Positions 1 through 5,466 of a stretch of DNA of 5,494 bases are shown here, in pieces. The stretch covers positions 1-5,494 of the forward strand of contig CAMEZU010000133.1 in NCBI GenBank assembly GCA_945947925.1, written 5' to 3'. How positions within the stretch are numbered: position 1 is the stretch's first letter; every line of letters begins with the position of its first letter. This DNA comes from an uncultured Verrucomicrobiota bacterium. Its GTDB lineage: Bacteria; Verrucomicrobiota; Kiritimatiellia; RFP12; UBA1067. The notes under the pieces are model-generated. The model did no database searches, was not told the origin of the DNA, and saw nothing but the letters and a program-made list of their open reading frames with translations. Position numbers and translations under genes: made by a program.

Positions 1-368
1 TTCGACCCGGAGAGCGTCCAGGCGCTCGGCGTGCGATTGTTGCACCCGTTGTTGAACATGTAGAGCCTGTAGGCGTTGACGGTCTTCTCGTTCCCTTCAC
101 CGAAGTCGCAGATGACCGTAATGGACGTCGCCGCCACCAGAACGCGGTTGTTCGTATCCGTCAGGGATGTCGAATCATTGAACGGCTTGAAGGTACTCGG
201 ACCTTTCGAGCCGCTCCATTCACATGTCGTCGACGGCGTCGTCAGATCAACGAGCGTCACGCCTGCCGGCGGCGTATCCGCCGCATGAGCAGCAGACGAG
301 AAGAGCCCCGCGAAAAAGATGGCCGCAAATGCAAGAACCGAACGACACCTTTCAATGACTCCATCCAT
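1..368 (-). CDS. Secreted protein with discoidin-like (F5/8 type C) region, partial at left edge
   Basis: The frame starts with ATG at 368 and runs off the left edge, giving about 122 residues; the C-terminus is missing. It follows the GH16 stop codon by 3 bp, and its ribosome binding site (GGGGGAG, 381-375) overlaps the end of the GH16 gene, so the two are very likely cotranscribed and coupled. The N-terminus is a signal peptide: charged residues to R9, a hydrophobic core from about V11 to F23, then SSAAHA before ADTPPAG, with probable cleavage after A29. Residues 95-122 read KTVNAYRLYMFNN, then RTPSAWTLSGS, which is the pattern of discoidin / F5/8 type C jelly rolls (a core strand, then 'R-P-x-x-W-x-l-x-G-S'). 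Such domains bind carbohydrate or sit as accessory modules in secreted proteins. With the GH16 neighbour, a role in glycan binding or degradation is a reasonable inference. No catalytic domain is visible in the part present, so the full function is unknown. Confidence 0.7.
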   Translation of the reverse strand, partial: MDGVIERCRSVLAFAAIFFAGLFSSAAHAADTPPAGVTLVDLTTPSTTCEWSGSKGPSTFKPFNDSTSLTDTNNRVLVAATSITVICDFGEGNEKTVNAYRLYMFNNGCNNRTPSAWTLSGS

Positions 369-371
369 CTC

Positions 372-1322
372 TCACTCCCCCTTCGTATAGTAACGCACGT
401 AGTCGATCTTCATCTCCATCGGGAATTTCGCCGCCGGGACGACCTTGCCCGTCTTGGGGTCGGTCCAGTCCTCGTCGACGACCTTGTTGCCGTAGCCGCC
501 GAGCGCGAGGTTGAGGAGAAGGAAATGCGGCTTGCGGAACGGATTCGTTCCGTCCGGCCAGTCGCTGCGGGCGAGGTTCGCCCCGCCGTAGCGCTTGCCG
601 TCGTAGAACATGACGAGCTTGTCCTCGTACCAGTCGAGCGTGTAGGTGTGGAAGCCGTTGTACGGCTCCTCGCCCGCCTTGTCGAAGCGCCGGTCGCCGC
701 CGCCCGTCACCTTGTGGTGCTCGTTTGCCTTCTGCTTCCAGCCCTTGTCGGAGGTGTGCAGGCACGCGGCGACGCGGCACGGATTGTTGCCCCAGATCTC
801 GACGATGTCGATTTCGCCGCAGCACGGCCAGTTCCAGTAATCAGGATCTTCCTTCGGCTTCCGGAGGCAATCTCCGAGCGTCCAGATCGCGGGCCACGCG
901 CCGTGTCCGCCCGGCATCTGCGCGCGCACCTCGATGCGTCCGTAGAGGAAGGAGCGCTTCGAAACGATGTCCGCCGACGTGTACTTCGCCTCCTTGATGC
1001 CGTACTTCCAGCCGCTCTTCTGCTTACCGTAATCGGCATTGGGCCACGTCTCCTTCCGCGCGGTGATGACGAGCGCACCGTCCTTCTGCGTGCAGTTCTC
1101 CTCGCGCATGTCGGTGTAGTACTGCGGCTCGTGATTGCGGATGAAGCCGACCTCGGGTTGCCAAACCTCACGACTCGGCGAGCCTGTGCCGTTGAACTCC
1201 TCGCTCCACGCGAGCTTCCATCCGTCCTTCGAATACGTCTCGCGCGGATCCTTCTTATCCGCCGGCGACGCGACAGCCGAAAGCGCACCAAGTATCGCAA
1301 CCACAAGCCCAATTCTCATCAT
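372..1322 (-). CDS. Secreted GH16 family glycoside hydrolase (laminarinase / beta-glucanase type)
   Basis: A 316-residue extracellular endo-acting beta-glycanase, near-complete as a single-domain GH16. I chose ATG 1322 because GGAGG (1332-1328) sits 5 nt upstream; a second ATG follows immediately (1319). The N-terminus MMRIGLVVAILGALSAVAS is a signal peptide with likely cleavage near AVA. The mature part opens with WKLAWSEEFNG and the NHEPQYYTD segment. ADIVSKRSFLYGRIEVRAQMP and GAWPAIWTLG (about residues 117-149) form the conserved GH16 core. The catalytic motif is GEIDIVE, with nucleophile E170, assisting D172 and acid/base E175, in the spaced E-x-D-x-x-E form (with the extra residue, 'beta-bulge') found in laminarinases, agarases and relatives. 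The C-terminal strands HFLLLNLALGG and MKIDYVRYYTK are also typical. Retaining hydrolysis of beta-1,3 or beta-1,4 linkages is known for the family; the exact substrate (laminarin, mixed-linkage glucan or a marine galactan) cannot be told. There is an odd CC pair directly before the catalytic motif and several more Cys. It is the first gene of an operon with the downstream discoidin-like protein. Confidence 0.93.
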   Translation of the reverse strand: MMRIGLVVAILGALSAVASPADKKDPRETYSKDGWKLAWSEEFNGTGSPSREVWQPEVGFIRNHEPQYYTDMREENCTQKDGALVITARKETWPNADYGKQKSGWKYGIKEAKYTSADIVSKRSFLYGRIEVRAQMPGGHGAWPAIWTLGDCLRKPKEDPDYWNWPCCGEIDIVEIWGNNPCRVAACLHTSDKGWKQKANEHHKVTGGGDRRFDKAGEEPYNGFHTYTLDWYEDKLVMFYDGKRYGGANLARSDWPDGTNPFRKPHFLLLNLALGGYGNKVVDEDWTDPKTGKVVPAAKFPMEMKIDYVRYYTKGE

Positions 1323-1327
1323 CGATT

Positions 1328-1332
1328 CCTCC
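1328..1332 (-). promoter_or_regulatory. Shine-Dalgarno site that sets the GH16 start
   Basis: GGAGG lies 5 nt before the ATG at 1322 and 8 nt before the ATG at 1319. The longer in-frame start at 1355 has no such site, its first bases are shared with the predicted -10 element, and it would place ten hydrophilic residues ahead of the signal peptide. The site therefore decides in favour of 1322 (or 1319). Confidence 0.85.
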
Positions 1333-1353
1333 GCTTCTCTTTTGACACGAGTC

Positions 1354-1364
1354 ATTCTATCAAA
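1354..1364 (-). promoter_or_regulatory. Extended -10 promoter of the GH16 operon
   Basis: The minus strand reads TTTGATAGAAT, with a TG dinucleotide at 1362-1361 one base before the hexamer TAGAAT (1359-1354). This is the sigma70-type extended -10 arrangement. Transcription would begin near 1347, giving a leader of about 25 nt that contains the GGAGG site. No -35 hexamer is visible at 16-18 bp spacing, as expected for extended -10 promoters or for promoters needing an activator. The same 11-mer, differing at one base, precedes the other two transcription units of the window. Confidence 0.55.
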
Positions 1365-1385
1365 TCAAGCGAAACAAGACATTAC

Positions 1386-1428
1386 TCAAAAGAATAATAA
1401 AACGGGACAGTCCCCGGATGGAGGACTG
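1386..1428 (-). terminator. Possible intrinsic terminator after fabG (weak)
   Basis: On the minus strand CAGTCC (1428-1423) can pair with GGACTG (1413-1408). An alternative stem pairs GGGA with TCCC at its 3' side, and the T-rich tract TTTTATTATTCTTTT follows. The stems are short and mutually exclusive, and the T-run is broken by A residues, so this would be a weak terminator. It is in the right place, between the end of fabG and the GH16 promoter. Confidence 0.3.
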
Positions 1429-1435
1429 CTCGTTC

Positions 1436-1479
1436 CTTTTGATGCGGCATCGGAAGAACTTTTGATGCGGCATCAAAAG
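1436..1479. repeat. Two 21-bp palindromes in tandem, candidate operator pair
   Basis: The 16-mer CTTTTGATGCGGCATC occurs at 1436-1451 and again at 1459-1474, with start points 23 bp apart. The second copy is a perfect palindrome over 1459-1479: ten-base arms CTTTTGATGC and GCATCAAAAG around a single central G. The first copy is the same palindrome with two mismatched bases in its right arm (1436-1456). The pair lies roughly 90-130 bp upstream of the predicted GH16 transcription start and downstream of fabG. Two dyads spaced at about two helical turns are the usual geometry of a dimeric regulator binding cooperatively. As RNA each copy could fold into a 9-bp hairpin with a 3-nt loop, but no T-run follows, so a terminator role is unlikely. 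The regulator is unknown. Confidence 0.6.
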
Positions 1480-1530
1480 GTGCTGAGAAGCGCATCTCTC
1501 GGTTCTGGTCCCGTCAGGACTTGCGGAGCG

Positions 1531-2253
1531 TCAGAACATTCCACCGTTCACCTGGATCACCTGACGCGTCACGTACGCGGCCTCTTCGGACATCAGGAAC
1601 TTCACCACCGCCGCGACTTCCTCGGGCTTGCCGAAGCGGCGCATCGGAATCGCCTTCATCGCCTCCTCGGCGAAGATCCCCTCGATCATCTCCGTCTCGA
1701 TCACGCCGGGCGCCACGCAGTTGACCGTGATGCCGCGCTGCGCCAGTTCGACCGCAAGCGCCTTCGCCGCGCCGATGAGGCCGGCCTTCGCCGCCGAATA
1801 GTTCGTCTGGCCGCGGTTGCCGATGACGCCGGAAATGGACGAGAGGGCGACGATGCGCCCGCGCACGTGGGCCTGCACCATCGGCAGGACGAGCGGCTTG
1901 AGCACGTTGTAGAAGCCGTCCAGGTCGGTGCGGATCACGCGGTCCCACTCGTCGTCCTCCAGCGCCGGGAAGGCATTGTCCGCTGCGATGCCGGCGTTCA
2001 GGACGACGCCGTAGGGCGCGCCGCCCTTCTCCACCCAGGCCTCAAGCGCCGCTTTCGCGCCCTCGCGGTCCGCAACGTCGAACTGAAGGACCTCGCCCGA
2101 ACCGCCGAGCGCCTTCACCTCCGCCGCGACGGCCTCCGCGGCCTCGCGTCCGCGGACGCAGTGGACGACGGGGTCGTATCCCGCCTTCGCCAGGTCCAGG
2201 GCAATGGCGCGGCCGATGCCGCGGCTCGAACCGGTCACAAGAACTCTCTTCAC
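1531..2253 (-). CDS. fabG: 3-oxoacyl-ACP reductase, FabG-type SDR (aryl-polyene ApeQ-like)
   Basis: A 240-residue classical short-chain dehydrogenase/reductase, full length for FabG, cytoplasmic, expected to reduce 3-oxoacyl-ACP with NADPH. The start is GTG 2253 with GGAGG (2265-2261) 7 nt upstream; the protein then begins (M)KRVLVTGSSRGIGRAIA. A longer frame from 2355 is not used because it adds 34 non-SDR residues. Visible motifs are the cofactor loop TGSSRGIG (7-14), DV at 59-60, NAG (86-88), catalytic Ser139 in LSSISG, YSAAK with Tyr152 and Lys156, and a VNCVAPG segment near 177-183. The position of the tetrad Asn is Asp110 (RTDLDGFYN), an uncommon substitution. By recall, YGVVLNAGIA, FPAL, LDGFYNV, GNRGQTNYSAAKAG and YVTRQVIQVNGGM resemble the ketoreductase of aryl-polyene clusters more than housekeeping FabG. 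No ketosynthase, dehydratase or carrier protein is in the window, so a polyene role remains an inference. The start overlaps the 43-codon ORF upstream by 4 bp, which suggests translational coupling. Confidence 0.9.
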   Translation of the reverse strand: MKRVLVTGSSRGIGRAIALDLAKAGYDPVVHCVRGREAAEAVAAEVKALGGSGEVLQFDVADREGAKAALEAWVEKGGAPYGVVLNAGIAADNAFPALEDDEWDRVIRTDLDGFYNVLKPLVLPMVQAHVRGRIVALSSISGVIGNRGQTNYSAAKAGLIGAAKALAVELAQRGITVNCVAPGVIETEMIEGIFAEEAMKAIPMRRFGKPEEVAAVVKFLMSEEAAYVTRQVIQVNGGMF

Positions 2254-2381
2254 GTGTAGGCCTCCAGGGTTTCGGGGGTGACTTCGCCCTCGGGCTGGAA
2301 CGCAGTGAGCGTGCCCTTGGCAACCTCGGCTCTGGACGCGTCGGTCACCGCGCACTTGTCCTTCCCCTTCGTTTCGTTCAT
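2250..2381 (-). CDS. Small ORF (43 aa), hypothetical, coupled to fabG
   Basis: I do not recognise this protein. It starts at ATG 2381 (MNETKGKDKCAVTD) and ends with TGA at 2252-2250, overlapping the GTG start of fabG in the sequence GTGA. Upstream the frame is closed by a TGA near 2408, so it is not the tail of a longer gene. Support for translation is indirect: about four fifths of its codons end in G or C, like the surrounding genes, and both the stop/start overlap and the fabG ribosome binding site lie within its 3' end. It is hydrophilic, with one Cys (C10), Lys-rich at the N-terminus and Glu/Thr-rich at the C-terminus (EGEVTPETLEAYT), without membrane segments. The predicted -10 element ends only 10 nt upstream and there is no Shine-Dalgarno site, so the message would be essentially leaderless. 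It could be a small acidic-tailed partner of the reductase, or merely a leader peptide that delivers ribosomes to fabG. Confidence 0.5.
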   Translation of the reverse strand: MNETKGKDKCAVTDASRAEVAKGTLTAFQPEGEVTPETLEAYT

Positions 2382-2391
2382 AAGGCCACGT

Positions 2392-2402
2392 ATTATATCA
2401 AA
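2392..2402 (-). promoter_or_regulatory. Extended -10 promoter of the small ORF-fabG unit
   Basis: The minus strand reads TTTGATATAAT, with a perfect TATAAT (2397-2392) preceded by TG (2400-2399) and one spacer base. No -35 match exists at 16-18 bp; that position is GC-rich (GGGCCC). A start near 2385 leaves only about 3-5 nt before the ATG at 2381. Confidence 0.65.
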
Positions 2403-2438
2403 TTCCGCTCAGGCGGGCCCGTTGTAGGTCAGGGCCAT

Positions 2439-2485
2439 CGTACTCGGTCGGTCAAGACCACGATAGCGGTCGCTGACCGAGTACG
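2439..2485. repeat. 47-bp nested inverted repeat between two transcription units
   Basis: Perfect 11-bp arms CGTACTCGGTC (2439-2449) and GACCGAGTACG (2475-2485) enclose 25 bp. The interior holds further self-complementary pieces, GACC (2456-2459) with GGTC (2468-2471) and the dyad AGCGGTCGCT (2465-2474). The element lies 20 bp past the stop of the peptidase-like gene and about 40 bp upstream of the next promoter. There is no T-run on either strand, so it is not a standard intrinsic terminator. It could block 3' exonucleases, work with Rho, or be a dispersed palindromic (REP- or MITE-like) repeat. Confidence 0.6.
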
Positions 2486-2505
2486 TCTCTCGAACAGCCT
2501 CACGG

Positions 2506-3675
2506 TCAGCGCTTCAGATAGACCTGCTGGAGCGGATCGCCGTAGAAGACCGTCGCGTCACGGTCCCAGAGGCGTCCGACGAACTTCTGCCGGTCGGCGA
2601 CCGGTCCCTTCGCGACGAACGTGTAGCGGCGGACCTCGACGAAGAGGCGCTCGTAGTCGCTGGCGCTCGTGAAGACGGGACGGAAGCCGTTCGCGTTCGT
2701 CACGGTCTCCTCGAGCTCGCGGATCAGCTGCTCGTTCGCGGCGTAGTAGGCGTCCACGAGCGACATCCCGTTCCGGAAGTTGCCAAGCGTGCCCCAGCCG
2801 ATCTCGCCGAACCAGGTCGTGGCCGTGTAGCCGACGAACTGGTTCACCTTGCCGAAGCCGAGCGCCGTCATCACCATGTTGTCCCCGGGACGGAGGTTGT
2901 CGGCGATGAGGCAGTTGCCCGCCGCGATCCAGACCTTCTCCCGCCGCGGGGCGGCGAGAGGCTCGCCGGCGTCTTCTCCGCCTCTTTTCTCCCCCTTCTT
3001 CGCCTGGCCGGTCGAGTAGTCGATCAGGGTCGCGTTGGGGAGCGTGCGGAAGGCGCCGTTGCGGGGGATGACGTTGCCGCGGGAAAACGGCATCTCGACA
3101 TTGCGCTGGGAGGCGTGTCCCGACGTGATGACGAGGTCGGGGTCGATCGTGTTCCAGGCCCGGCAGAAGGCGGACGAAAGGTCGTTCGACGTCGCGTGCT
3201 TCTCGATCGTGCCGTCCGCGCTGCGGATGCGCCATTCGCCCGCAGGATAGGCGTCCGAAAAGCAGGCGAAGGGACCGCTCACCGTGTCGTCGGAAATGCC
3301 CGTCGTCGTGAGGGCCGTGCGAATCTCCCGCGGCTCGCGGGACGAGGCGATGCGCTTCGCGTCTGCGGCGGTCGGTCCCGTCACGATGCCCCACTTCGCG
3401 TCGTCGTACGGATCGTCGTCAAGGTCGCGCATCATCCGCTTGAGGGCGAGCACCGTCGGGAACACGGCCTCGTCGGGACGCATCACGAACGCGACGTGCG
3501 TCGGCTGTTCGGCCTTGAGCTGCGAGAGCGCATTGGTCACGGACGGCTCCGCCGTGACGCGAACGACCGCCGCCTCCCCCGCATGCTTCGCCTCCAACGC
3601 ATCGGCAACCCCCTTCCACTCGGGTTGCCCGGCTGCGCCCAGCGACATGACAATCATCAGTTTTGCAGAAATCAT
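2506..3675 (-). CDS. Secreted gingipain-like (C25 / clan CD) cysteine peptidase homologue
   Basis: A 389-residue protein. The start ATG 3675 has AGAGAGGAG (3692-3684) 8 nt upstream, inside the 21-bp gap after cstA, so it is the second gene of that operon. The N-terminus MISAKLMIVMSLGAAG is a short signal peptide, probably cleaved before QPEW. Residues 59-100 give a hydrophobic strand (THVAFVMRP) and an acidic DLDDDPYDDAKWGIVTG segment. Then come the two motifs I rely on. The first is DLVITSGHAS with His187. The second is VWIAAGNCLIAD with Cys255, followed by GKVNQFVGYTATTWFGEIGWGTLGNF (276-300). Order and spacing match the catalytic His and Cys of peptidase family C25 (gingipains: a G-H motif, then I-G-N-C, then a Y-I-G-S...W-G stretch), where the Cys attacks the peptide bond. 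The canonical His-Gly is His-Ala here. A Lys/Glu/Gly-rich loop (about 224-246) separates the motifs. Assignment rests on motif recall, so a non-peptidase relative is possible; substrate specificity cannot be read. Confidence 0.65.
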   Translation of the reverse strand: MISAKLMIVMSLGAAGQPEWKGVADALEAKHAGEAAVVRVTAEPSVTNALSQLKAEQPTHVAFVMRPDEAVFPTVLALKRMMRDLDDDPYDDAKWGIVTGPTAADAKRIASSREPREIRTALTTTGISDDTVSGPFACFSDAYPAGEWRIRSADGTIEKHATSNDLSSAFCRAWNTIDPDLVITSGHASQRNVEMPFSRGNVIPRNGAFRTLPNATLIDYSTGQAKKGEKRGGEDAGEPLAAPRREKVWIAAGNCLIADNLRPGDNMVMTALGFGKVNQFVGYTATTWFGEIGWGTLGNFRNGMSLVDAYYAANEQLIRELEETVTNANGFRPVFTSASDYERLFVEVRRYTFVAKGPVADRQKFVGRLWDRDATVFYGDPLQQVYLKR

Positions 3676-3696
3676 TTCCCGAGCTCCTCTCTAGCC

Positions 3697-5430
3697 CTAG
3701 GCCTGGCGGGGGGACTTGCTTCGGATGGCGACGGCGGCCCTGACGGCGAAGACGACGAGGATGATCGCGAGCGTCAGCAGGAAGCCGGTCGCGCCGCCCT
3801 TCACCCAGTCGACCCTGTCGCCGGTGAAGCTCTTCCAGAGGAGCGTGCCGAGGGCGACGGACGAGACGCCCATCATCAGCACCATCGGCACGGCGGTCAT
3901 CCAGCAGGGACGGCGGTTCTTGACGAACCAAAGCGTCGCGGAAAGGAGCGTCAGGGCCGCAAGGAGCTGGTTCGCCGACGCGAAGATCGTCCAGAGCTGC
4001 TTCGAGGTCTGCGCCGCGCCGAGGAGGAGCCCGGCCGCGAGGAGGACGACGAGCGCCGTGCCGAAATACATGTTGGAAGCGACCCTCCGAACACCGATTT
4101 TACATTCTCCATTCTCCATTTTACATTTTCCATTCCCCACCAGCTCCTGCCAGCTGAAGCGCGCGAGGCGCGTGCCGGCGTCCACGGTCGTCATCAGGAA
4201 GGCGGAGACCGAGAGGAGCATGAACGACTCGGCGATGCGCCTGCCGGTCTCGGCGGAGAGTCCGATCGTCGTGAAGAACTTGACGCAAAACCCGGCGATC
4301 GAGTTCGCGAAGACCTGCACCGGCTCCTTCGCCTGAATGGCGGAGACGTAGTCCTGCTGGCTCATGTAGGTGCCCGCGACGCCGATGAGGGCGATGATCG
4401 CGAGAACGCCCTCGAGCAGCATGCCGCCGTAGGCGATCGGACGCACCCCGCGCTCGTTGTCAAGCTGCTTCGCGGAGGTGCCGGACGCGACAAGCGCGTG
4501 GAAGCCCGAGCACGCGCCGCAGGCGACCGTGACGAAGAGGAATGGGAAGAGGAGGTCCGTCGCGCCGGAGCGTCCGACCGCGGAGAAGCCCGTGAAGGCG
4601 GCGATGTGAAGGGTCGGATGCGCCACGAAGACGCCGATGAAGCCGAGCGCCATCATCGCGTAGAGGAGATAGGCGTTCAGGTAGTCGCGCGGCTGAAGGA
4701 GGATCCAGACGGGACAGGTCGACGCGAAGAAGCAGTAGACGAGAAGGACGATCGTCCAAAACATCGCCGTGCCCTCGGGCGTGAAGCCGAAGAGCTTCAC
4801 GAGGTCGAGCGGGAAGACGTTGCCGATCCAGACAAAGGCGAACATGAGCGGCACGAAGACGAGCGAGGTCCAGAGGACGGACATCTTAAACGTGTTGACG
4901 CAGAGGCCGAAGACGATCGCCTCGGCGATGAAGAGAAGCGATGCCGTCGCGATCGCGGGATCGGCGACGAACGTGCCGGTGATCTGACGCGTGAACTCGG
5001 CGACCACGAGGACGAGCGCGGACCAGCTGAAGAGGAGGAAGAGGATCTTCCCGGGCTTGCCGAGGATGGTGCCGATCACCGTGCCGATCGACTCGCCGCC
5101 GTGGCGGATCGACAGGAAGAGCGAGATCATGTCGTGCGCGGCGCCGATGAAGATGCAGCCGAGGACGATCCACAGGGCGACGGACGCCCAGCCGAACTCG
5201 GCGGCAAGGACGGGCCCCACAATCGGACCCGCGCCCGCGATGGCCGCGAAATGGTGGCCGAAGAGCACCGTCGGATGCGCGGGAATGAAGTCCACGCCGT
5301 CCTTCTTCGTATGCGCCGGCGTCGGAATCGACGGATCGATGCCGAGCTTCCGCTCGATCATCTTCGCATAAAAACGATACCCCAGCAGAAAACAGACGGA
5401 CGCAAGAATCAACAGAACCGCACCATTCAT
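3697..5430 (-). CDS. cstA: CstA-family carbon starvation transporter (peptide / pyruvate uptake)
   Basis: A 577-residue polytopic inner-membrane protein with roughly 14-16 hydrophobic segments. Hallmarks of the family are HHFAAIAGAGPIVGPVLAAEFGW (59-81), GCIFIGAAHDMISLFLSIRHGGESIG (91-116), VWILLQPRDYLNAYLL (241-256), ACGACSGFHALVASGTSAKQL (303-323) and LWTIFASANQLLAALTLL (479-496). Known members (E. coli CstA and BtsT) take up peptides or pyruvate on carbon limitation; those proteins are about 700 residues, so this is one of the shorter bacterial forms. The ATG at 5430 has AAAGGA (5446-5441) 10 nt upstream and gives the expected hydrophobic N-terminus MNGAVLLILASVCFLLGYRFY. Expression probably starts at the extended -10 just upstream. 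It is followed by the gingipain-like gene after 21 bp. Oddity: residues 431-446 (about VGNGKCKMENGECKIG), in a loop after RLARFSWQEL, are encoded by an AT-rich 2 x 21-bp repeat unlike the rest of the gene. Family membership is secure; the substrate is inferred. Confidence 0.95.
   Translation of the reverse strand: MNGAVLLILASVCFLLGYRFYAKMIERKLGIDPSIPTPAHTKKDGVDFIPAHPTVLFGHHFAAIAGAGPIVGPVLAAEFGWASVALWIVLGCIFIGAAHDMISLFLSIRHGGESIGTVIGTILGKPGKILFLLFSWSALVLVVAEFTRQITGTFVADPAIATASLLFIAEAIVFGLCVNTFKMSVLWTSLVFVPLMFAFVWIGNVFPLDLVKLFGFTPEGTAMFWTIVLLVYCFFASTCPVWILLQPRDYLNAYLLYAMMALGFIGVFVAHPTLHIAAFTGFSAVGRSGATDLLFPFLFVTVACGACSGFHALVASGTSAKQLDNERGVRPIAYGGMLLEGVLAIIALIGVAGTYMSQQDYVSAIQAKEPVQVFANSIAGFCVKFFTTIGLSAETGRRIAESFMLLSVSAFLMTTVDAGTRLARFSWQELVGNGKCKMENGECKIGVRRVASNMYFGTALVVLLAAGLLLGAAQTSKQLWTIFASANQLLAALTLLSATLWFVKNRRPCWMTAVPMVLMMGVSSVALGTLLWKSFTGDRVDWVKGGATGFLLTLAIILVVFAVRAAVAIRSKSPRQA
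4098..4139. repeat. In-frame tandem repeat, 2 x 21 bp, inside cstA
   Basis: Units at 4098-4118 and 4119-4139 both begin TTTTACATT and differ at 2 of 21 positions. They are built of nested TTCTCCA / TTTTCCA-like pieces. The tract is far more AT-rich than the flanking gene, and since 21 is divisible by three it keeps the frame open. It encodes a hydrophilic stretch (CKMEN, then GECKI) in a predicted inter-helix loop of CstA. Confidence 0.85.
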
Positions 5431-5455
5431 GGCTTGATTTTCCTTTCAAGGGGAT

Positions 5456-5466
5456 ATTTTATCAAA
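5456..5466 (-). promoter_or_regulatory. Extended -10 promoter of the cstA operon
   Basis: The minus strand reads TTTGATAAAAT, with TAAAAT at 5461-5456 and TG at 5464-5463. The leading T residues belong to the terminator's T-run. A start near 5449 would leave a leader of about 20 nt. The -35 position falls in the terminator stem and does not match a consensus. Confidence 0.5.

Noticed and set aside
1323..1355. Earlier in-frame ATG for the GH16 gene
   Set aside because: That ATG shares bases with the predicted -10 hexamer and lacks a ribosome binding site; the GGAGG site and signal peptide favour 1322.
285..1397. Long plus-strand open frame (370 codons) opposite the GH16 gene
   Set aside because: It is Arg/Val/Leu-rich low-information sequence antisense to a clear GH16 gene and arises from GC-biased third positions.
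1404..1414. Short palindrome GGGACAGTCCC
   Set aside because: Eleven bases with a single-base centre; it is used only as part of the weak terminator candidate and is not distinct enough to call alone.
1502..1537. Stem GTTCTG / CAGAAC at the end of fabG with an inner GTCC / GGAC hairpin
   Set aside because: The arms are short, the stem is bulged and no T-run follows, so it is not convincing as a terminator.
1135..2259. Long plus-strand open frame (374 codons) spanning GH16, the intergenic region and fabG
   Set aside because: It crosses an intergenic region with regulatory signals and lies antisense to two recognised genes; it shows no domain motif.
2254..2355. N-terminal extension of fabG to ATG 2355
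   Set aside because: It adds 34 residues foreign to SDR proteins, and the GTG at 2253 has a proper GGAGG at 7 nt and starts right at the KRVLVTG strand.
3716..4336. Plus-strand open frame (206 codons) opposite cstA
   Set aside because: It is the antisense shadow of a well-supported membrane protein and has no recognisable motifs.
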